A stretch of DNA of 64,000 nucleotides from Bacilli bacterium (lineage in GTDB: Bacteria; Bacillota_I; Bacilli_A; RF39; UBA660), in assembly GCA_900768345.1 (NCBI GenBank), contig CAAGCO010000008.1:87626-151625 (forward strand), read 5' to 3'. Shown one piece after another: positions 1 through 8,835 of this stretch. The number at the start of each line of letters is the position of its first letter. Within the stretch, counting starts at the first letter, position 1. A model generated the notes under the pieces. That model was not told the DNA's origin. It ran no database searches and was given only the letters and a program-made list of their open reading frames with translations. Position numbers and translations under genes: made by a program.

Positions 1-845
1 ACATTTGTATTTGTAATATGATTACTTGGTACAGTTTGAAATGGATTTATTATTTCAGTATCTTCAGTATATTCTGTTAAAACTGATTTTTCAGGTTCTA
101 TATCCACAACTTCTGGAACTTTAATATCCAAATACTCTTCAACAGCATTATTACCTATTACTTGTTCTTTTGGCTCTTGAATAGGTTCAGGTTTTAAGAA
201 TTTTTGTATATCAGTTGGTAATTCTTCTTGAATTTTATCTCTATTTAATAATTCACTTACTGCTTCTTCAGTTTGTTTTACCGTTAATTTTTCACTAGTA
301 ATTCTATGTAATAAACTCTTTTGTAAATCTTCATTATTAAGTGATAACAAGCTTCTAGCATGTCTTTCAGATATTCTATTGTATAAAAGCGCATCTTGTA
401 CTTCTTTTGGTAAATTTAAAAGTCTCATTTTATTCGCAACTGCAGATTGACTAATACCAAGTTTAGTTGCAATATCTTCTTGAGTAAATCCTTTATCCAT
501 AAGTTTTTTATATGATTGAGCTTCCTCAATAACAGATAAATTCTTTCTTTGAAGATTTTCAAGTAAAGCTATTTCAGCACTAGTGTTATCATCAGTATTA
601 TTTATAATAGCAGGAATCTTCTTAAGACCAGCAATACAAGAAGCTTTATATCTTCTTTCACCTGCAATTATTTCATATTTTTCTCCAATACTTCTAAGTA
701 CTATGGGTTGAATAACACCATACTTAATAATAGAATTAGCAAGTTCATTCAATTCTTTCTCATCAAATGCAAGTCTTGGTTGAAATCTATTAGGTATAAT
801 ATCTTCAACAGGTATGTAATAAATTTTATCTTTATTTTCGTCCAT
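1..845 (-). CDS. noc: Noc/ParB-family nucleoid occlusion protein (partial, C-terminus beyond window)
   Basis: This ParB/Noc-family CTP-dependent DNA clamp is read leftward and cut by the window edge, with about 281 residues visible. The ParB N-domain (about residues 10-100) carries the CTP-binding motif GERRYKAS near residue 62 and ENLQRKNL near residue 97. A helix-turn-helix follows (about 120-170). Its SQSAVANKMRLL and SERHARSLL segments look like Bacillus Noc (GQSTIANKLRLL, TERHARAL) rather than Spo0J. Position upstream of rsmG-mnmG-mnmE also matches noc. An in-frame stop lies upstream of the ATG, so the N-terminus is short and lacks the amphipathic membrane-targeting helix of B. subtilis Noc. 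An acidic, Pro-rich segment begins near residue 205. It could instead be the organism's only ParB; a Noc-type site at 17677 supports Noc. Confidence 0.88.
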   Translation of the reverse strand, partial: MDENKDKIYYIPVEDIIPNRFQPRLAFDEKELNELANSIIKYGVIQPIVLRSIGEKYEIIAGERRYKASCIAGLKKIPAIINNTDDNTSAEIALLENLQRKNLSVIEEAQSYKKLMDKGFTQEDIATKLGISQSAVANKMRLLNLPKEVQDALLYNRISERHARSLLSLNNEDLQKSLLHRITSEKLTVKQTEEAVSELLNRDKIQEELPTDIQKFLKPEPIQEPKEQVIGNNAVEEYLDIKVPEVVDIEPEKSVLTEYTEDTEIINPFQTVPSNHITNTN

Positions 846-924
846 AATCTCTATCCTTTTTTCCTACTATATATTCATTTTAAAGCATTTTAAAGTTTTT
901 ATCAAGTTAATAACAAGATATTTA

Positions 925-1635
925 CTATTTATTTTTATAAATTTTTAATAAAGAATTATAACTTCTAGGATACTTTTTATCAGTTACTTTTTCTTTTTTA
1001 TATACAGGTATTACTCTATAAGCATCATTTATAGGCAAACTATACACTTCTTTTTGAATTAATTTTATTCCAAGTTCTTGTTCTAAATAACTATATTTTA
1101 CTAATTCTTCTTCACAATTAGATTTCAATGGAGCCAAAATACCATTTACTTTTACTATAGGTGTAGCCATTTCAAGTATCATAGGTATTGAGGTAACCGC
1201 TCTACAAGTAACAATATCAAATTTTTCACGTTCTTTAGAACTATAATTTTCAATTCTATCATTTATAACTGTTACATTTTTTAAATTTAACGCATCTTTT
1301 ACTGCATTTAAGAATGTACATTTCTTACCATTAGATTCAACTAGTATAACACTTACTTTAGGAAATGCTATAGCTATAGGAAGTCCAGGAAATCCAGCGC
1401 CCGTACCAAAATCACATAAACTAACTTCACTATTTAAATTAACTACTTTAAATAAACACAATGAATCATAAAAATGTAACAAGAATACATCTTTTTCTTC
1501 AAGAATAGTAGTCATATTAAACTTGTTATTCCACTCTACTAGCATCTCAAAATAAGTAAAGAATTTTCTATATATTTCCTCACTTATCTTAATATTTAAT
1601 TTATCACAATATGATATAAACTCTTCTTTAGTCAT
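925..1635 (-). CDS. rsmG: 16S rRNA (guanine527-N7)-methyltransferase RsmG
   Basis: RsmG methylates N7 of G527 in the 530 loop of 16S rRNA using SAM. The 236-residue length fits the family (about 210-240). The Rossmann SAM-binding loop is visible as DFGTGAGFPGLP near residues 75-86, followed by an acidic strand end (VILVES) and the later NDRIENY segment. The gene overlaps the end of mnmG by 8 bases, so the two are probably translationally coupled, in the same mnmG-rsmG-noc order as in Bacillus. Loss of RsmG in other bacteria gives low-level streptomycin resistance; here the gene looks intact. Confidence 0.97.
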   Translation of the reverse strand: MTKEEFISYCDKLNIKISEEIYRKFFTYFEMLVEWNNKFNMTTILEEKDVFLLHFYDSLCLFKVVNLNSEVSLCDFGTGAGFPGLPIAIAFPKVSVILVESNGKKCTFLNAVKDALNLKNVTVINDRIENYSSKEREKFDIVTCRAVTSIPMILEMATPIVKVNGILAPLKSNCEEELVKYSYLEQELGIKLIQKEVYSLPINDAYRVIPVYKKEKVTDKKYPRSYNSLLKIYKNK

Positions 1636-3490
1636 TATTGTATTCCTTTTTTAAATAAACTAATAACATAGTAATATCAGATGGATTAACACCACTTATT
1701 CTAGATGCTTGTCCTATAGTTAAAGGTCTAATCTTACTAAATTTTTGTCTTGCTTCAGTAGCTATATTAGGTACTTTTTCATAATCTATATCTTCAGGTA
1801 TTTGTTTATTTTCTAACTTTAACATTTTCTCTACTTCAGCTTTAGTTTTATCTATATATCCTTTATATTTAATTTCTATTTGAACCATATCAGCTATCTT
1901 TTTATCATATAACTTATTCATAAATTCAAGTAAAACACATATATCTATTTCAGGTCTTTTTACTAAATCCTTAAGTGAAGTTCTACCGTATATTTTAGAT
2001 GAATTAATGCTTTCTAAAAATTTATTTACTTCAAGAGTTGATGTTAAATAAGTATTATCTAAGTAATCCTCTAATTCTTTCATATCATTAACCATCTTAG
2101 TAAATATTTCATACTTTTCATCATTTATAAGACCAAGTTTTCTACCATAAGGAGTTAATCTAAGTGCAGCATTATCATGTCTTAAAAGTAATCTAAATTC
2201 AGCACGAGAAGTTAATAATCTATATGGTTCAGTTATACCTTTGTTAATCAAATCATCTATAAGTACTCCTATATATGCTTCATTTCTCTTTAATATAAAT
2301 GGTTCTTTTCCTTGTAATTTCAAAGATGCATTAATACCTGCCATAAGTCCTTGAGCAGCAGCTTCTTCATAACCACTAGTACCATTTATTTGACCAGCAG
2401 TGAATAAGTTTTCTAGTACTTTATTTTCTAAAGACATCTTTAATTGTAGTGGATCTATCGCATCATATTCAATTGCATAACCATATTTAGTTATTACTAC
2501 ATCATGAAGGCCATCCATTGTTTTTAAAAGTTTTTCTTGTATTTCATGAGGCATTGTAGTAGAAAAACCACCAACATAATATTCTATATCATCACTACGT
2601 TCAGGTTCTAAGAATATTTGATGTCTATCTTTATCATTAAATTTAACTACTTTATCTTCAATTGAAGGGCAATAACGAGGTCCAACTCCTTTAATCATTC
2701 CACTATATAAAGAACATTTATCTAAGTTATCCGTTATTATTTTATGAGTTTCTTTGTTAGTATAAGTTAAATAACATGGAGTTTGCTTATTAACATCATA
2801 TGTTGCATCATAAAAATTACTAAATGTAAGTGGTTCTTTGTCTCCTTCTTCTATTTGGACTTCATCAAAGTTAATACTACTCTTTAATATTCTAGGAGGA
2901 GTACCTGTTTTTAATCTAATAATATTTATACCATTCTTTTGAAGTGAATCACTCAAATACATAGAATTCTTTTCCCCATGAGGACCACCTTTATGTTTTT
3001 TATGACCACACATAATATCAGAATTTAAATAAGTTCCTGTTGTAAGAATAACAGCTTTACTCTCTATTTCCTCCCCATCTTCAGTAATAACTCCACATAC
3101 TTTTTTATCTTTAACAATTAATTCTTTAACTATAGCTTCTTTAATATCTAAATTATCTGTTTCTTGAAGTGTCTTTAACATTTCTTTAGGATAATTAACC
3201 TTACAACCTTGACATCTAAGTGATCTAACACCAGGTCCTTTTTTTACATTAAGCATTTTAATTTGAAGATGAGTTTTATCCGCACAATAACCCATTTCTC
3301 CACCTAATGCATCTATTTCACGTACAACAATACCTTTCGCGGAACCACCTATTGATGGATTACAAGGCATATCTGCTATATTATTTATATTAATTGTAAT
3401 AAGTAAAGTCTTTTCGCCCATCCTAGCGCTTGCTAAAGAAGCTTCACACCCAGCATGACCTCCACCAACAACTATAACATCATATTTCAT
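1628..3490 (-). CDS. mnmG: tRNA uridine-5-carboxymethylaminomethyl modification enzyme MnmG (GidA)
   Basis: MnmG is the FAD-dependent partner of MnmE. Together they install (carboxymethyl)aminomethyl groups at C5 of wobble U34 in tRNAs reading NNA/NNG codons. The N-terminus has the dinucleotide-binding motif GGGHAGCEAS. Family blocks include PCNPSIGG and CQGC (redox Cys region near residue 94), PRYCPSIEDK and QINGTSGYEEAAAQGL. The 620-residue length is normal. Only 10 bases separate it from mnmE upstream and it overlaps rsmG downstream, so mnmE-mnmG-rsmG form a leftward operon. In such an A-ending-codon-rich genome this wobble modification should matter for decoding. Confidence 0.98.
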   Translation of the reverse strand: MKYDVIVVGGGHAGCEASLASARMGEKTLLITININNIADMPCNPSIGGSAKGIVVREIDALGGEMGYCADKTHLQIKMLNVKKGPGVRSLRCQGCKVNYPKEMLKTLQETDNLDIKEAIVKELIVKDKKVCGVITEDGEEIESKAVILTTGTYLNSDIMCGHKKHKGGPHGEKNSMYLSDSLQKNGINIIRLKTGTPPRILKSSINFDEVQIEEGDKEPLTFSNFYDATYDVNKQTPCYLTYTNKETHKIITDNLDKCSLYSGMIKGVGPRYCPSIEDKVVKFNDKDRHQIFLEPERSDDIEYYVGGFSTTMPHEIQEKLLKTMDGLHDVVITKYGYAIEYDAIDPLQLKMSLENKVLENLFTAGQINGTSGYEEAAAQGLMAGINASLKLQGKEPFILKRNEAYIGVLIDDLINKGITEPYRLLTSRAEFRLLLRHDNAALRLTPYGRKLGLINDEKYEIFTKMVNDMKELEDYLDNTYLTSTLEVNKFLESINSSKIYGRTSLKDLVKRPEIDICVLLEFMNKLYDKKIADMVQIEIKYKGYIDKTKAEVEKMLKLENKQIPEDIDYEKVPNIATEARQKFSKIRPLTIGQASRISGVNPSDITMLLVYLKKEYNND

Positions 3491-3500
3491 TATCTATCAT

Positions 3501-4853
3501 CTACTTTCCAAGACAGAACTTACTAAATATTTCATTTAATAAGTCGTCACTTCCAACTTCGCCAGTTATTTCACCTAAAGTTTCCCATAACCTCTTAACA
3601 TCTATTTCAATCATATCTACTTCTAAATCATTATTAACAGCATTTTCAATTTCATCAACAATACTTAATGATTTATTTAATAAAGCTATTTGTCTAGCAT
3701 TAGATATATATGTATAATTTGATTCAGCAATAGATTTTAAATCAAATATACTTGAAATTTTATCTTTAAGTTTTTCTATCATATCACTATCAAATGTTGA
3801 GATATTAATAGAATTATAACTACTTAATTCATCTACTTTATAATTATCCTTCTTATCATTTTTATTATAAACTACTAGTATTTCTTTATCTTTTATTTTA
3901 TCAAGAACTTCTTTATCTTCTTTGCTAAATCCATCTTCACTATCTATAACAAATAATACTAAATCAGCTTCATCTATGGCATCTACACTTCTTTTAACAC
4001 CAATAGCTTCAACAACATCATTAGTTTTTCTTATACCAGCAGTATCCAATATATCAAGTTTAACACCATCAATCATTAAAGTTCCTTCAACTATATCACG
4101 AGTTGTACCTTTAATATCAGTAACTATTGCTTTATTTTCTTTTAACAATGAATTTAAAATACTACTTTTACCAACATTAGGTTTACCAACAATAACGATT
4201 TTTAAACCATTTTTTATGAGTAATCCTTTTTTGCTATTTTTAAGTAATTTGTTAACTTTCTCTCTAATAAATTCATTTGTTTCATTTATCATTTCTTTAG
4301 TTACAACTACTGCATCTTCATATTCAGGATAATCTATATTTACTTCAATATTAGCAATCAATGCAAGAACTTTTTCTTTTAATTCATTTATTTCACAAAA
4401 TATAGTTTTATCAACACCTTTAAGTGCCATCTTTCTTGAACTCTCAGTTTGAGCATTTATTAAATCACCTACTGCTTCTGCTTGAGTTAAATCTATTCTT
4501 CCATTTAAAAATGCTCTTTTTAAAAACTCCCCTGGTTCAGCAAGTCTAGCACCATTTGATAATACTAATTCCATAACTTTATTAACAGAAGCACTACCAC
4601 CATGTACACTAATTTCAACAATATCTTCTGTTGTAAAACTTTTAGGAGCTCTAAATACAGATAAGAATACTTCGTCTATTTTTTCTTTATCTTCCATTAT
4701 AAAACCGTAGTGTACTGTGTGACTTGGTACATTACTTATATCCTTTGAAAATATTTTATTTGCTACACTAATTGAATCTTTTCCACTAATTCTAATAACA
4801 TTAATAGAGCTTTCTCCAATAGTCGTAGCTACAGCTGCAATAGTGTCTTCCAT
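3501..4853 (-). CDS. mnmE: tRNA modification GTPase MnmE (TrmE/ThdF)
   Basis: MnmE is a G-protein activated by dimerisation that works with MnmG on U34 of tRNA. The N-terminal tetrahydrofolate-binding domain is followed by a G domain inserted in a helical domain. The P-loop GKPNVGKSS lies at about residues 220-230, then a G3-like DTAGIRK, and NKND as G4. The protein ends in FCLGK, with the conserved Cys of the family C-terminal C-[ILV]-GK motif. Its length of 450 residues is typical. A TATAAT-like -10 on the minus strand (complement of 4881-4886) and an AGGAG-type ribosome site precede the ATG, so it likely starts the transcript for mnmG, rsmG and perhaps noc. Confidence 0.98.
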   Translation of the reverse strand: MEDTIAAVATTIGESSINVIRISGKDSISVANKIFSKDISNVPSHTVHYGFIMEDKEKIDEVFLSVFRAPKSFTTEDIVEISVHGGSASVNKVMELVLSNGARLAEPGEFLKRAFLNGRIDLTQAEAVGDLINAQTESSRKMALKGVDKTIFCEINELKEKVLALIANIEVNIDYPEYEDAVVVTKEMINETNEFIREKVNKLLKNSKKGLLIKNGLKIVIVGKPNVGKSSILNSLLKENKAIVTDIKGTTRDIVEGTLMIDGVKLDILDTAGIRKTNDVVEAIGVKRSVDAIDEADLVLFVIDSEDGFSKEDKEVLDKIKDKEILVVYNKNDKKDNYKVDELSSYNSINISTFDSDMIEKLKDKISSIFDLKSIAESNYTYISNARQIALLNKSLSIVDEIENAVNNDLEVDMIEIDVKRLWETLGEITGEVGSDDLLNEIFSKFCLGK

Positions 4854-4915
4854 ATTAAATCTCCTTTTTCTTCACGCTAGATTATAACACAATATGTATA
4901 ATAAGTAAAATAAAA

Positions 4916-4934
4916 AGTATGCATTTCGCATACT
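4916..4934 (-). terminator. Rho-independent terminator after khpB
   Basis: A 7-bp stem (AGTATGC/GCATACT) with a 5-base loop is followed on the minus strand by a T-rich run. It overlaps the stop codon of khpB and separates the rnpA-yidC-khpB transcript from mnmE. Confidence 0.8.
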
Positions 4935-5556
4935 ATTCTTCATCTTTATTTTCAACGTATTTAATTACTACGCATCTATTAGGTTCTTCTCCTTCACTTT
5001 CAGTCTTAATATATTTAAAACCTTGAAGTGCTGAATGAACAATTTTTCTTTCATAGGAATTCATTGGATCTAACTTAACATCTACCTTTGATAAAGTTAC
5101 ATCTCTTGCTATTTTTTTAACTCTTTTTTCTAAGAAATAGTTTTGTTTTTCTTTATAGCCTTCTACATCAACTGTAATATTAACATATAAATCTAAAGTA
5201 TTTAACACTGCCTGTCTTACATATGTTTGAATAGAATCAAGTATATGTCCATTTTTACCAATCAATACAGAATTATTTTGAGAGTGTAATTGATATTTAA
5301 TTTGTCCATCTCTTACTTTTGTTTCAATATTAGCACTTATTCCTAAAGATGATAATAATTCTTTAATTATTTCTTTTCCAACTTCAGCAACATCACTAAT
5401 TTTAATAACTTCTAGTGTATATTTTTTTCCACTAAATAATCCACCTTTTTCTTCATAAGATTTAGTAATTACATCTTCTTCTTTTAATCCTAATTCATTT
5501 AATGCTTTGTCTAAAAGCCCGTCTTCGCTTTTAGCTTGAAATTTATACTTCTCCAT
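4933..5556 (-). CDS. khpB: RNA-binding protein KhpB (Jag)
   Basis: KhpB/Jag is a small RNA-binding protein that in Gram-positives acts with KhpA in post-transcriptional control of cell elongation and division. Domains in order: a Jag_N domain (about residues 3-52, with the GGLFSGKK block), a KH-II domain containing VLIGKNGHILDSIQ (about 97-110), and a C-terminal R3H domain (NSYERKIVHSAL, about 165-176). The 207-residue length is typical. It lies 4 bases downstream of yidC, the conserved yidC-jag pair, and a terminator overlaps its end. Confidence 0.95.
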   Translation of the reverse strand: MEKYKFQAKSEDGLLDKALNELGLKEEDVITKSYEEKGGLFSGKKYTLEVIKISDVAEVGKEIIKELLSSLGISANIETKVRDGQIKYQLHSQNNSVLIGKNGHILDSIQTYVRQAVLNTLDLYVNITVDVEGYKEKQNYFLEKRVKKIARDVTLSKVDVKLDPMNSYERKIVHSALQGFKYIKTESEGEEPNRCVVIKYVENKDEE

Positions 5557-5560
5557 AATA

Positions 5561-6478
5561 CTACAACTTACCTTTCTTTAATATCAAGTTTTGAACAACT
5601 GTAAATCCATTTGATACAATCCAATATAATGCAATTGATGTTGGTAATGTAAATGATACCATTGAAATAAATACAATCATAAATGTACTCATCATTTTCA
5701 TTTGTCTTGCTTGTTCAGCATCACCACTTACATTCATATTTTTAAATGAGAAATATGTTGCACCAATAATAAATAATACAAGAATTATATACCAATAATT
5801 ACCAGCTTTAAATCCTTCAAGTGGTGTTGTTCCTAAATTAAATACTAAGAAATTCTTTTCAAAGAATGCAGGTACTCTATAAACAGCTTCTAAGAATGCA
5901 AAGAATATTGGTAATTGTAAGAATGAAAATAAGCATCCTGATAATGGACTTATATCATATTTTTTATATATAAGTAACATTTCTTGACTTTTTGCCATCA
6001 TAGCATCTCTATCTGCTTCTCTTCCCTTATATTTTTTTTCTAACTTATTTAGATCTTTTTGAGCTTTTTGCATATTATCACTCATATTCATAGATTTCTT
6101 AGATAAAGGGAACATTAAAGCTCTTAATACTAATCCAACTATCATAATTGCTACACCATAGTTTTTAACAAGTACACCAACTTTAACAATAATCCAAGCT
6201 AATGGTTTAACAAATATTGAAGTCCATAATCCTTCATATCCACCAGAATTAATTTTTAAATCCTTACATGCAGGTAACTTATCATAATCAACGATTAAAT
6301 TATCTTTATTAGTAGAATATATTTCTTTTAACTCTTCACTTTCTGGCCTACATATTATGTTTGAAACATAACTCTTTTCTACTTTTTTTCCATCAACATC
6401 AACTTCAGTATTAAATCTTTTAGTACAACCACAAAGTGTTAACATTAATAGAAAAATAATAGCTATTTTTTTCTTCAT
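5561..6478 (-). CDS. yidC: Membrane protein insertase YidC (SpoIIIJ/OxaA type)
   Basis: YidC inserts and folds membrane proteins, alone or with SecYEG. The N-terminus is a lipoprotein signal peptide ending in a lipobox-like LCGC (Cys near residue 19), as in Gram-positive YidC1/SpoIIIJ. The family core follows, with several transmembrane helices: PLAWIIVKVGVLVKNYGVAI, then LRALMFPLSKKSMNMS, a charged hairpin, SPLSGCLFSFLQLPIFFAF, and a C-terminal pair of helices. The Arg in VGLVLRALMFPL corresponds to the groove Arg of the family. It overlaps rnpA by one base (TAATG), giving the classic rnpA-yidC-jag order without an intervening yidD. Confidence 0.97.
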   Translation of the reverse strand: MKKKIAIIFLLMLTLCGCTKRFNTEVDVDGKKVEKSYVSNIICRPESEELKEIYSTNKDNLIVDYDKLPACKDLKINSGGYEGLWTSIFVKPLAWIIVKVGVLVKNYGVAIMIVGLVLRALMFPLSKKSMNMSDNMQKAQKDLNKLEKKYKGREADRDAMMAKSQEMLLIYKKYDISPLSGCLFSFLQLPIFFAFLEAVYRVPAFFEKNFLVFNLGTTPLEGFKAGNYWYIILVLFIIGATYFSFKNMNVSGDAEQARQMKMMSTFMIVFISMVSFTLPTSIALYWIVSNGFTVVQNLILKKGKL

Positions 6479-6798
6479 TATTTTTCTCCTCTCAATAATT
6501 TAAGTAATTCACTACTTATTTCTTGATACGAATTACCTAAAATGTTAGTCCTTAATATTATAACATAATCATTAGAAGAATCTATATTATTTTTCATTAA
6601 TATATCCTTTATTCTTCTCTTATATAAGTTTCTAGTATGTGCTTTTCCTATTTTTTTGCCAACACTTATACAAAATCTGTTATATCCTAAGAAATTTTTG
6701 GCAAAATAAAGCACAAAAAATTTATTGTATTTTTTGTTAGATTTTTTTATTATTTCCTGTATTTCTTCATTCTTACGTACTATAAATTTTTTATTCAT
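6478..6798 (-). CDS. rnpA: Ribonuclease P protein component
   Basis: RnpA is the basic protein subunit that binds the catalytic RNase P RNA and helps in pre-tRNA 5' leader recognition. The signature GKAHTRNLYKRRIKD (about residues 50-65) matches the family RNR motif region, and the 106-residue, Lys-rich composition is typical. It sits between rpmH and yidC, as in most bacteria. The RNase P RNA gene itself was not seen in this window. Confidence 0.95.
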   Translation of the reverse strand: MNKKFIVRKNEEIQEIIKKSNKKYNKFFVLYFAKNFLGYNRFCISVGKKIGKAHTRNLYKRRIKDILMKNNIDSSNDYVIILRTNILGNSYQEISSELLKLLRGEK

Positions 6799-6853
6799 AT
6801 CTGCCTCTAGAAAATATTATATAAAAAAAATTACTTATTTTAAAGTAATTTAT

Positions 6854-6976
6854 TTATTTTGATAATTCTTTTCTTCCTTTTGCTCTTCTAGATTTTAATA
6901 CATTAGTACCTTTTCTTGCTAAAAATCCTGAAGTTTTTGCTTTTTTTCTATTATTAGGTTGAAATGTTCTTTTCAT
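6854..6976 (-). CDS. rpmH: 50S ribosomal protein L34
   Basis: This 40-residue basic protein begins [20 protein letters not shown] and ends with [12 protein letters not shown], which is L34 of the large ribosomal subunit. A GAGG ribosome site lies upstream of the ATG on the minus strand. Bacterial L34 is usually about 44 residues. Here the segment after ARK is about four residues shorter than the usual ST-x-x-GR-x-VL stretch. It heads the rnpA-yidC-khpB block, as usual next to dnaA, but here a large extra gene lies between it and dnaA. Confidence 0.96.
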   Translation of the reverse strand: MKRTFQPNNRKKAKTSGFLARKGTNVLKSRRAKGRKELSK

Positions 6977-7045
6977 TGTTTATACCTCCATTTCTTCTCT
7001 CGACTGAGTTAGATTATATACTAACAACTTAAAATTGTCAATTAT

Positions 7046-8509
7046 TTATTTAAATTCTATTAAAGTAACCAAGGAATTTCTTAATTCTTCAAAGGTATCA
7101 TATAAACCTATATATTTATAAAGTTCTTTTAAAAAATCCTCTCCTTTTAGTATTTTTCCATCTTTCATATAAACCAAAGAATTCATAGGAATAGTGTCTA
7201 AAACTTTATTTAACCTAAAATATTCTTTTACAGTAATTTTAGATTTGTTTTTTAAATCTACAACTTTATTTCCATATTCAATATTTAATGGAAATATATA
7301 TCCTGGAGTTGGCCTATCAAATTCATCTAAAGATTTAATTTCAATTTCAAGCATATATTTTTTAAACAATATATGTTTAAGAATTAGATACACATCACTT
7401 AACGCAAATCCCATCTTCTTATATGCAAAGAATAAACTCGATATTAACATCATTAATGTATAAATATAATCTTTTTGCATACTAGAAAAATCTAACAATT
7501 TATCAACATCTTTATAATTATCAGATAATAATTTACTGAAAATATTATAAAAATACGCATAATAAGTTGAACTTTCTTCTCTTTTTATAAAATTCTCATA
7601 AAATTTAGAATAAACTAAATTCAAATATTCTTCAGAGCCATAAGATATAATTCTTTCATCCAATTTATTAACAAAATATATCATTTTGTCTTTATCTAAC
7701 TTTAAATCATATTCATTTGGATTCATACTTCCAATATTCATGTCAGAATTATATTTAAACATATTATATATATCTTCGTCATGATTAATTGTTTTAATAC
7801 TCTCATAAATGGACAAAGTCATTCTTTTTTTGTTTAGATGTCGTTCAGTTCTATACAAGTTATCAACAAAATTTTCTAAATTATCTAAATTAACATCATC
7901 TTCTGTTTTTAATGTGTTAAAGAATTTATATAAACAAATATAATAAAAATTTTTAAAATTATATGGTCTATATTCATACGAAAAACCAAGAAGACTATCT
8001 TCAGGTAAAAATGGTATTACTCTAGATTTTATTTCGTCTTTTATAACTTCATCAGTTTTAAAATGATTAACAATTTTTATAGCTTCTTTTTCATTATCAA
8101 CACGAATTTCTAATAATGGATTTTTTGATATTTTTTGAAGCTTGATATAAGAGTTTATTTTATTTTTTATCAAAAAATTTGTTAAACTTATTGTTATTTT
8201 TTCATAATTTTCTATAAACACTGGAACATCAATAATTACCTTAGGTGTTGGATCATTATAAACATTATATATTATATTTATCTTATAAAAATTGTTAAAA
8301 TCCTTATATGAAAATTTTGCCTTACTTTCAGGCAATAAAAGCAATATTTTGTCAAAAATTTTCTTAGAAATAGTAGAAATATTCTTATTATAATCTCCAA
8401 TTCTAATATTATAACTTAGTATAGTGTTAACAAAAGTATCAAAATTTTTTTCTTCATATATTTTATATAGTTTTTTTAAATAATTTTCTAGTAATTCTTT
8501 TTTATTCAT
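7046..8509 (-). CDS. Unrecognised 487-residue protein adjacent to oriC
   Basis: I do not recognise this protein. It is 487 residues, rich in Lys, Asn, Tyr, Ile and Phe, with no signal peptide. Its middle part has a possible hydrophobic segment (YTLMMLISSLFFAYKKMGF, about residues 350-370). The N-terminal half alternates short beta-like stretches and helices, and the C-terminus contains the Pro-containing EFDRPTPGYIFPLNIEYG. It lies on the leftward strand between rpmH and the oriC DnaA boxes, a place where Bacillus has only rpmH and the dnaA promoter. The uninterrupted frame, a ribosome-site-like GGGAAA before ATG and composition like its neighbours indicate a real gene. Function is unknown. 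Confidence 0.75.
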   Translation of the reverse strand: MNKKELLENYLKKLYKIYEEKNFDTFVNTILSYNIRIGDYNKNISTISKKIFDKILLLLPESKAKFSYKDFNNFYKINIIYNVYNDPTPKVIIDVPVFIENYEKITISLTNFLIKNKINSYIKLQKISKNPLLEIRVDNEKEAIKIVNHFKTDEVIKDEIKSRVIPFLPEDSLLGFSYEYRPYNFKNFYYICLYKFFNTLKTEDDVNLDNLENFVDNLYRTERHLNKKRMTLSIYESIKTINHDEDIYNMFKYNSDMNIGSMNPNEYDLKLDKDKMIYFVNKLDERIISYGSEEYLNLVYSKFYENFIKREESSTYYAYFYNIFSKLLSDNYKDVDKLLDFSSMQKDYIYTLMMLISSLFFAYKKMGFALSDVYLILKHILFKKYMLEIEIKSLDEFDRPTPGYIFPLNIEYGNKVVDLKNKSKITVKEYFRLNKVLDTIPMNSLVYMKDGKILKGEDFLKELYKYIGLYDTFEELRNSLVTLIEFK

Positions 8510-8770
8510 TTTCCCAAATCTCCATATCTATTTTATAATATTTTTAATATTATGTAAACTTATTTTTAATATTTATTATGTTAACTTATCAACATTGTAC
8601 TAACATTATTATGTTAACTTATCAACAAGTTATCCACAATTGTTAAAATAATAAAAATGTAAATTTGTTGATAATGTTGATAACTCAAAAGAAAGTAACA
8701 AATAAAAGAAAAAAGTTGTTTACAAATCGTGAATATGTTGTTAATATAAATGTTAAATAAATTTTTTGAT
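8510..8770. other. oriC, upstream DnaA-box cluster
   Basis: This non-coding stretch between the leftward and rightward gene sets holds five 9-mer DnaA boxes. TTATCAACA occurs at 8586-8594 and 8619-8627, the consensus TTATCCACA at 8630-8638, and the complement TGTTGATAA twice back to back at 8666-8674 and 8675-8683. The first two boxes sit in a 22-bp exact direct repeat (8573-8594 and 8606-8627). Gene direction diverges here. By analogy with B. subtilis this is the upstream half of a bipartite origin and probably also an autoregulatory region for dnaA. Confidence 0.9.
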
Positions 8771-8798
8771 TTGACTTTAAAAAAAGATGCACTATAAT
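8771..8798 (+). promoter_or_regulatory. Sigma-A-type promoter of dnaA
   Basis: TTGACT (8771-8776) is followed after 16 bases by TATAAT (8793-8798), about 37 bases before the dnaA start codon. An AAAGGA ribosome site is at about 8821. Confidence 0.8.
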
Positions 8799-8835
8799 TT
8801 TAGTTAGAAAGAGCACTTAGAAAGGACAGATAGTT

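Noticed and set aside
3922..4332. Rightward 136-residue frame opposite mnmE, and similar antisense frames in other genes
   Set aside because: They are mirror frames of conserved genes, without ribosome sites or family similarity.
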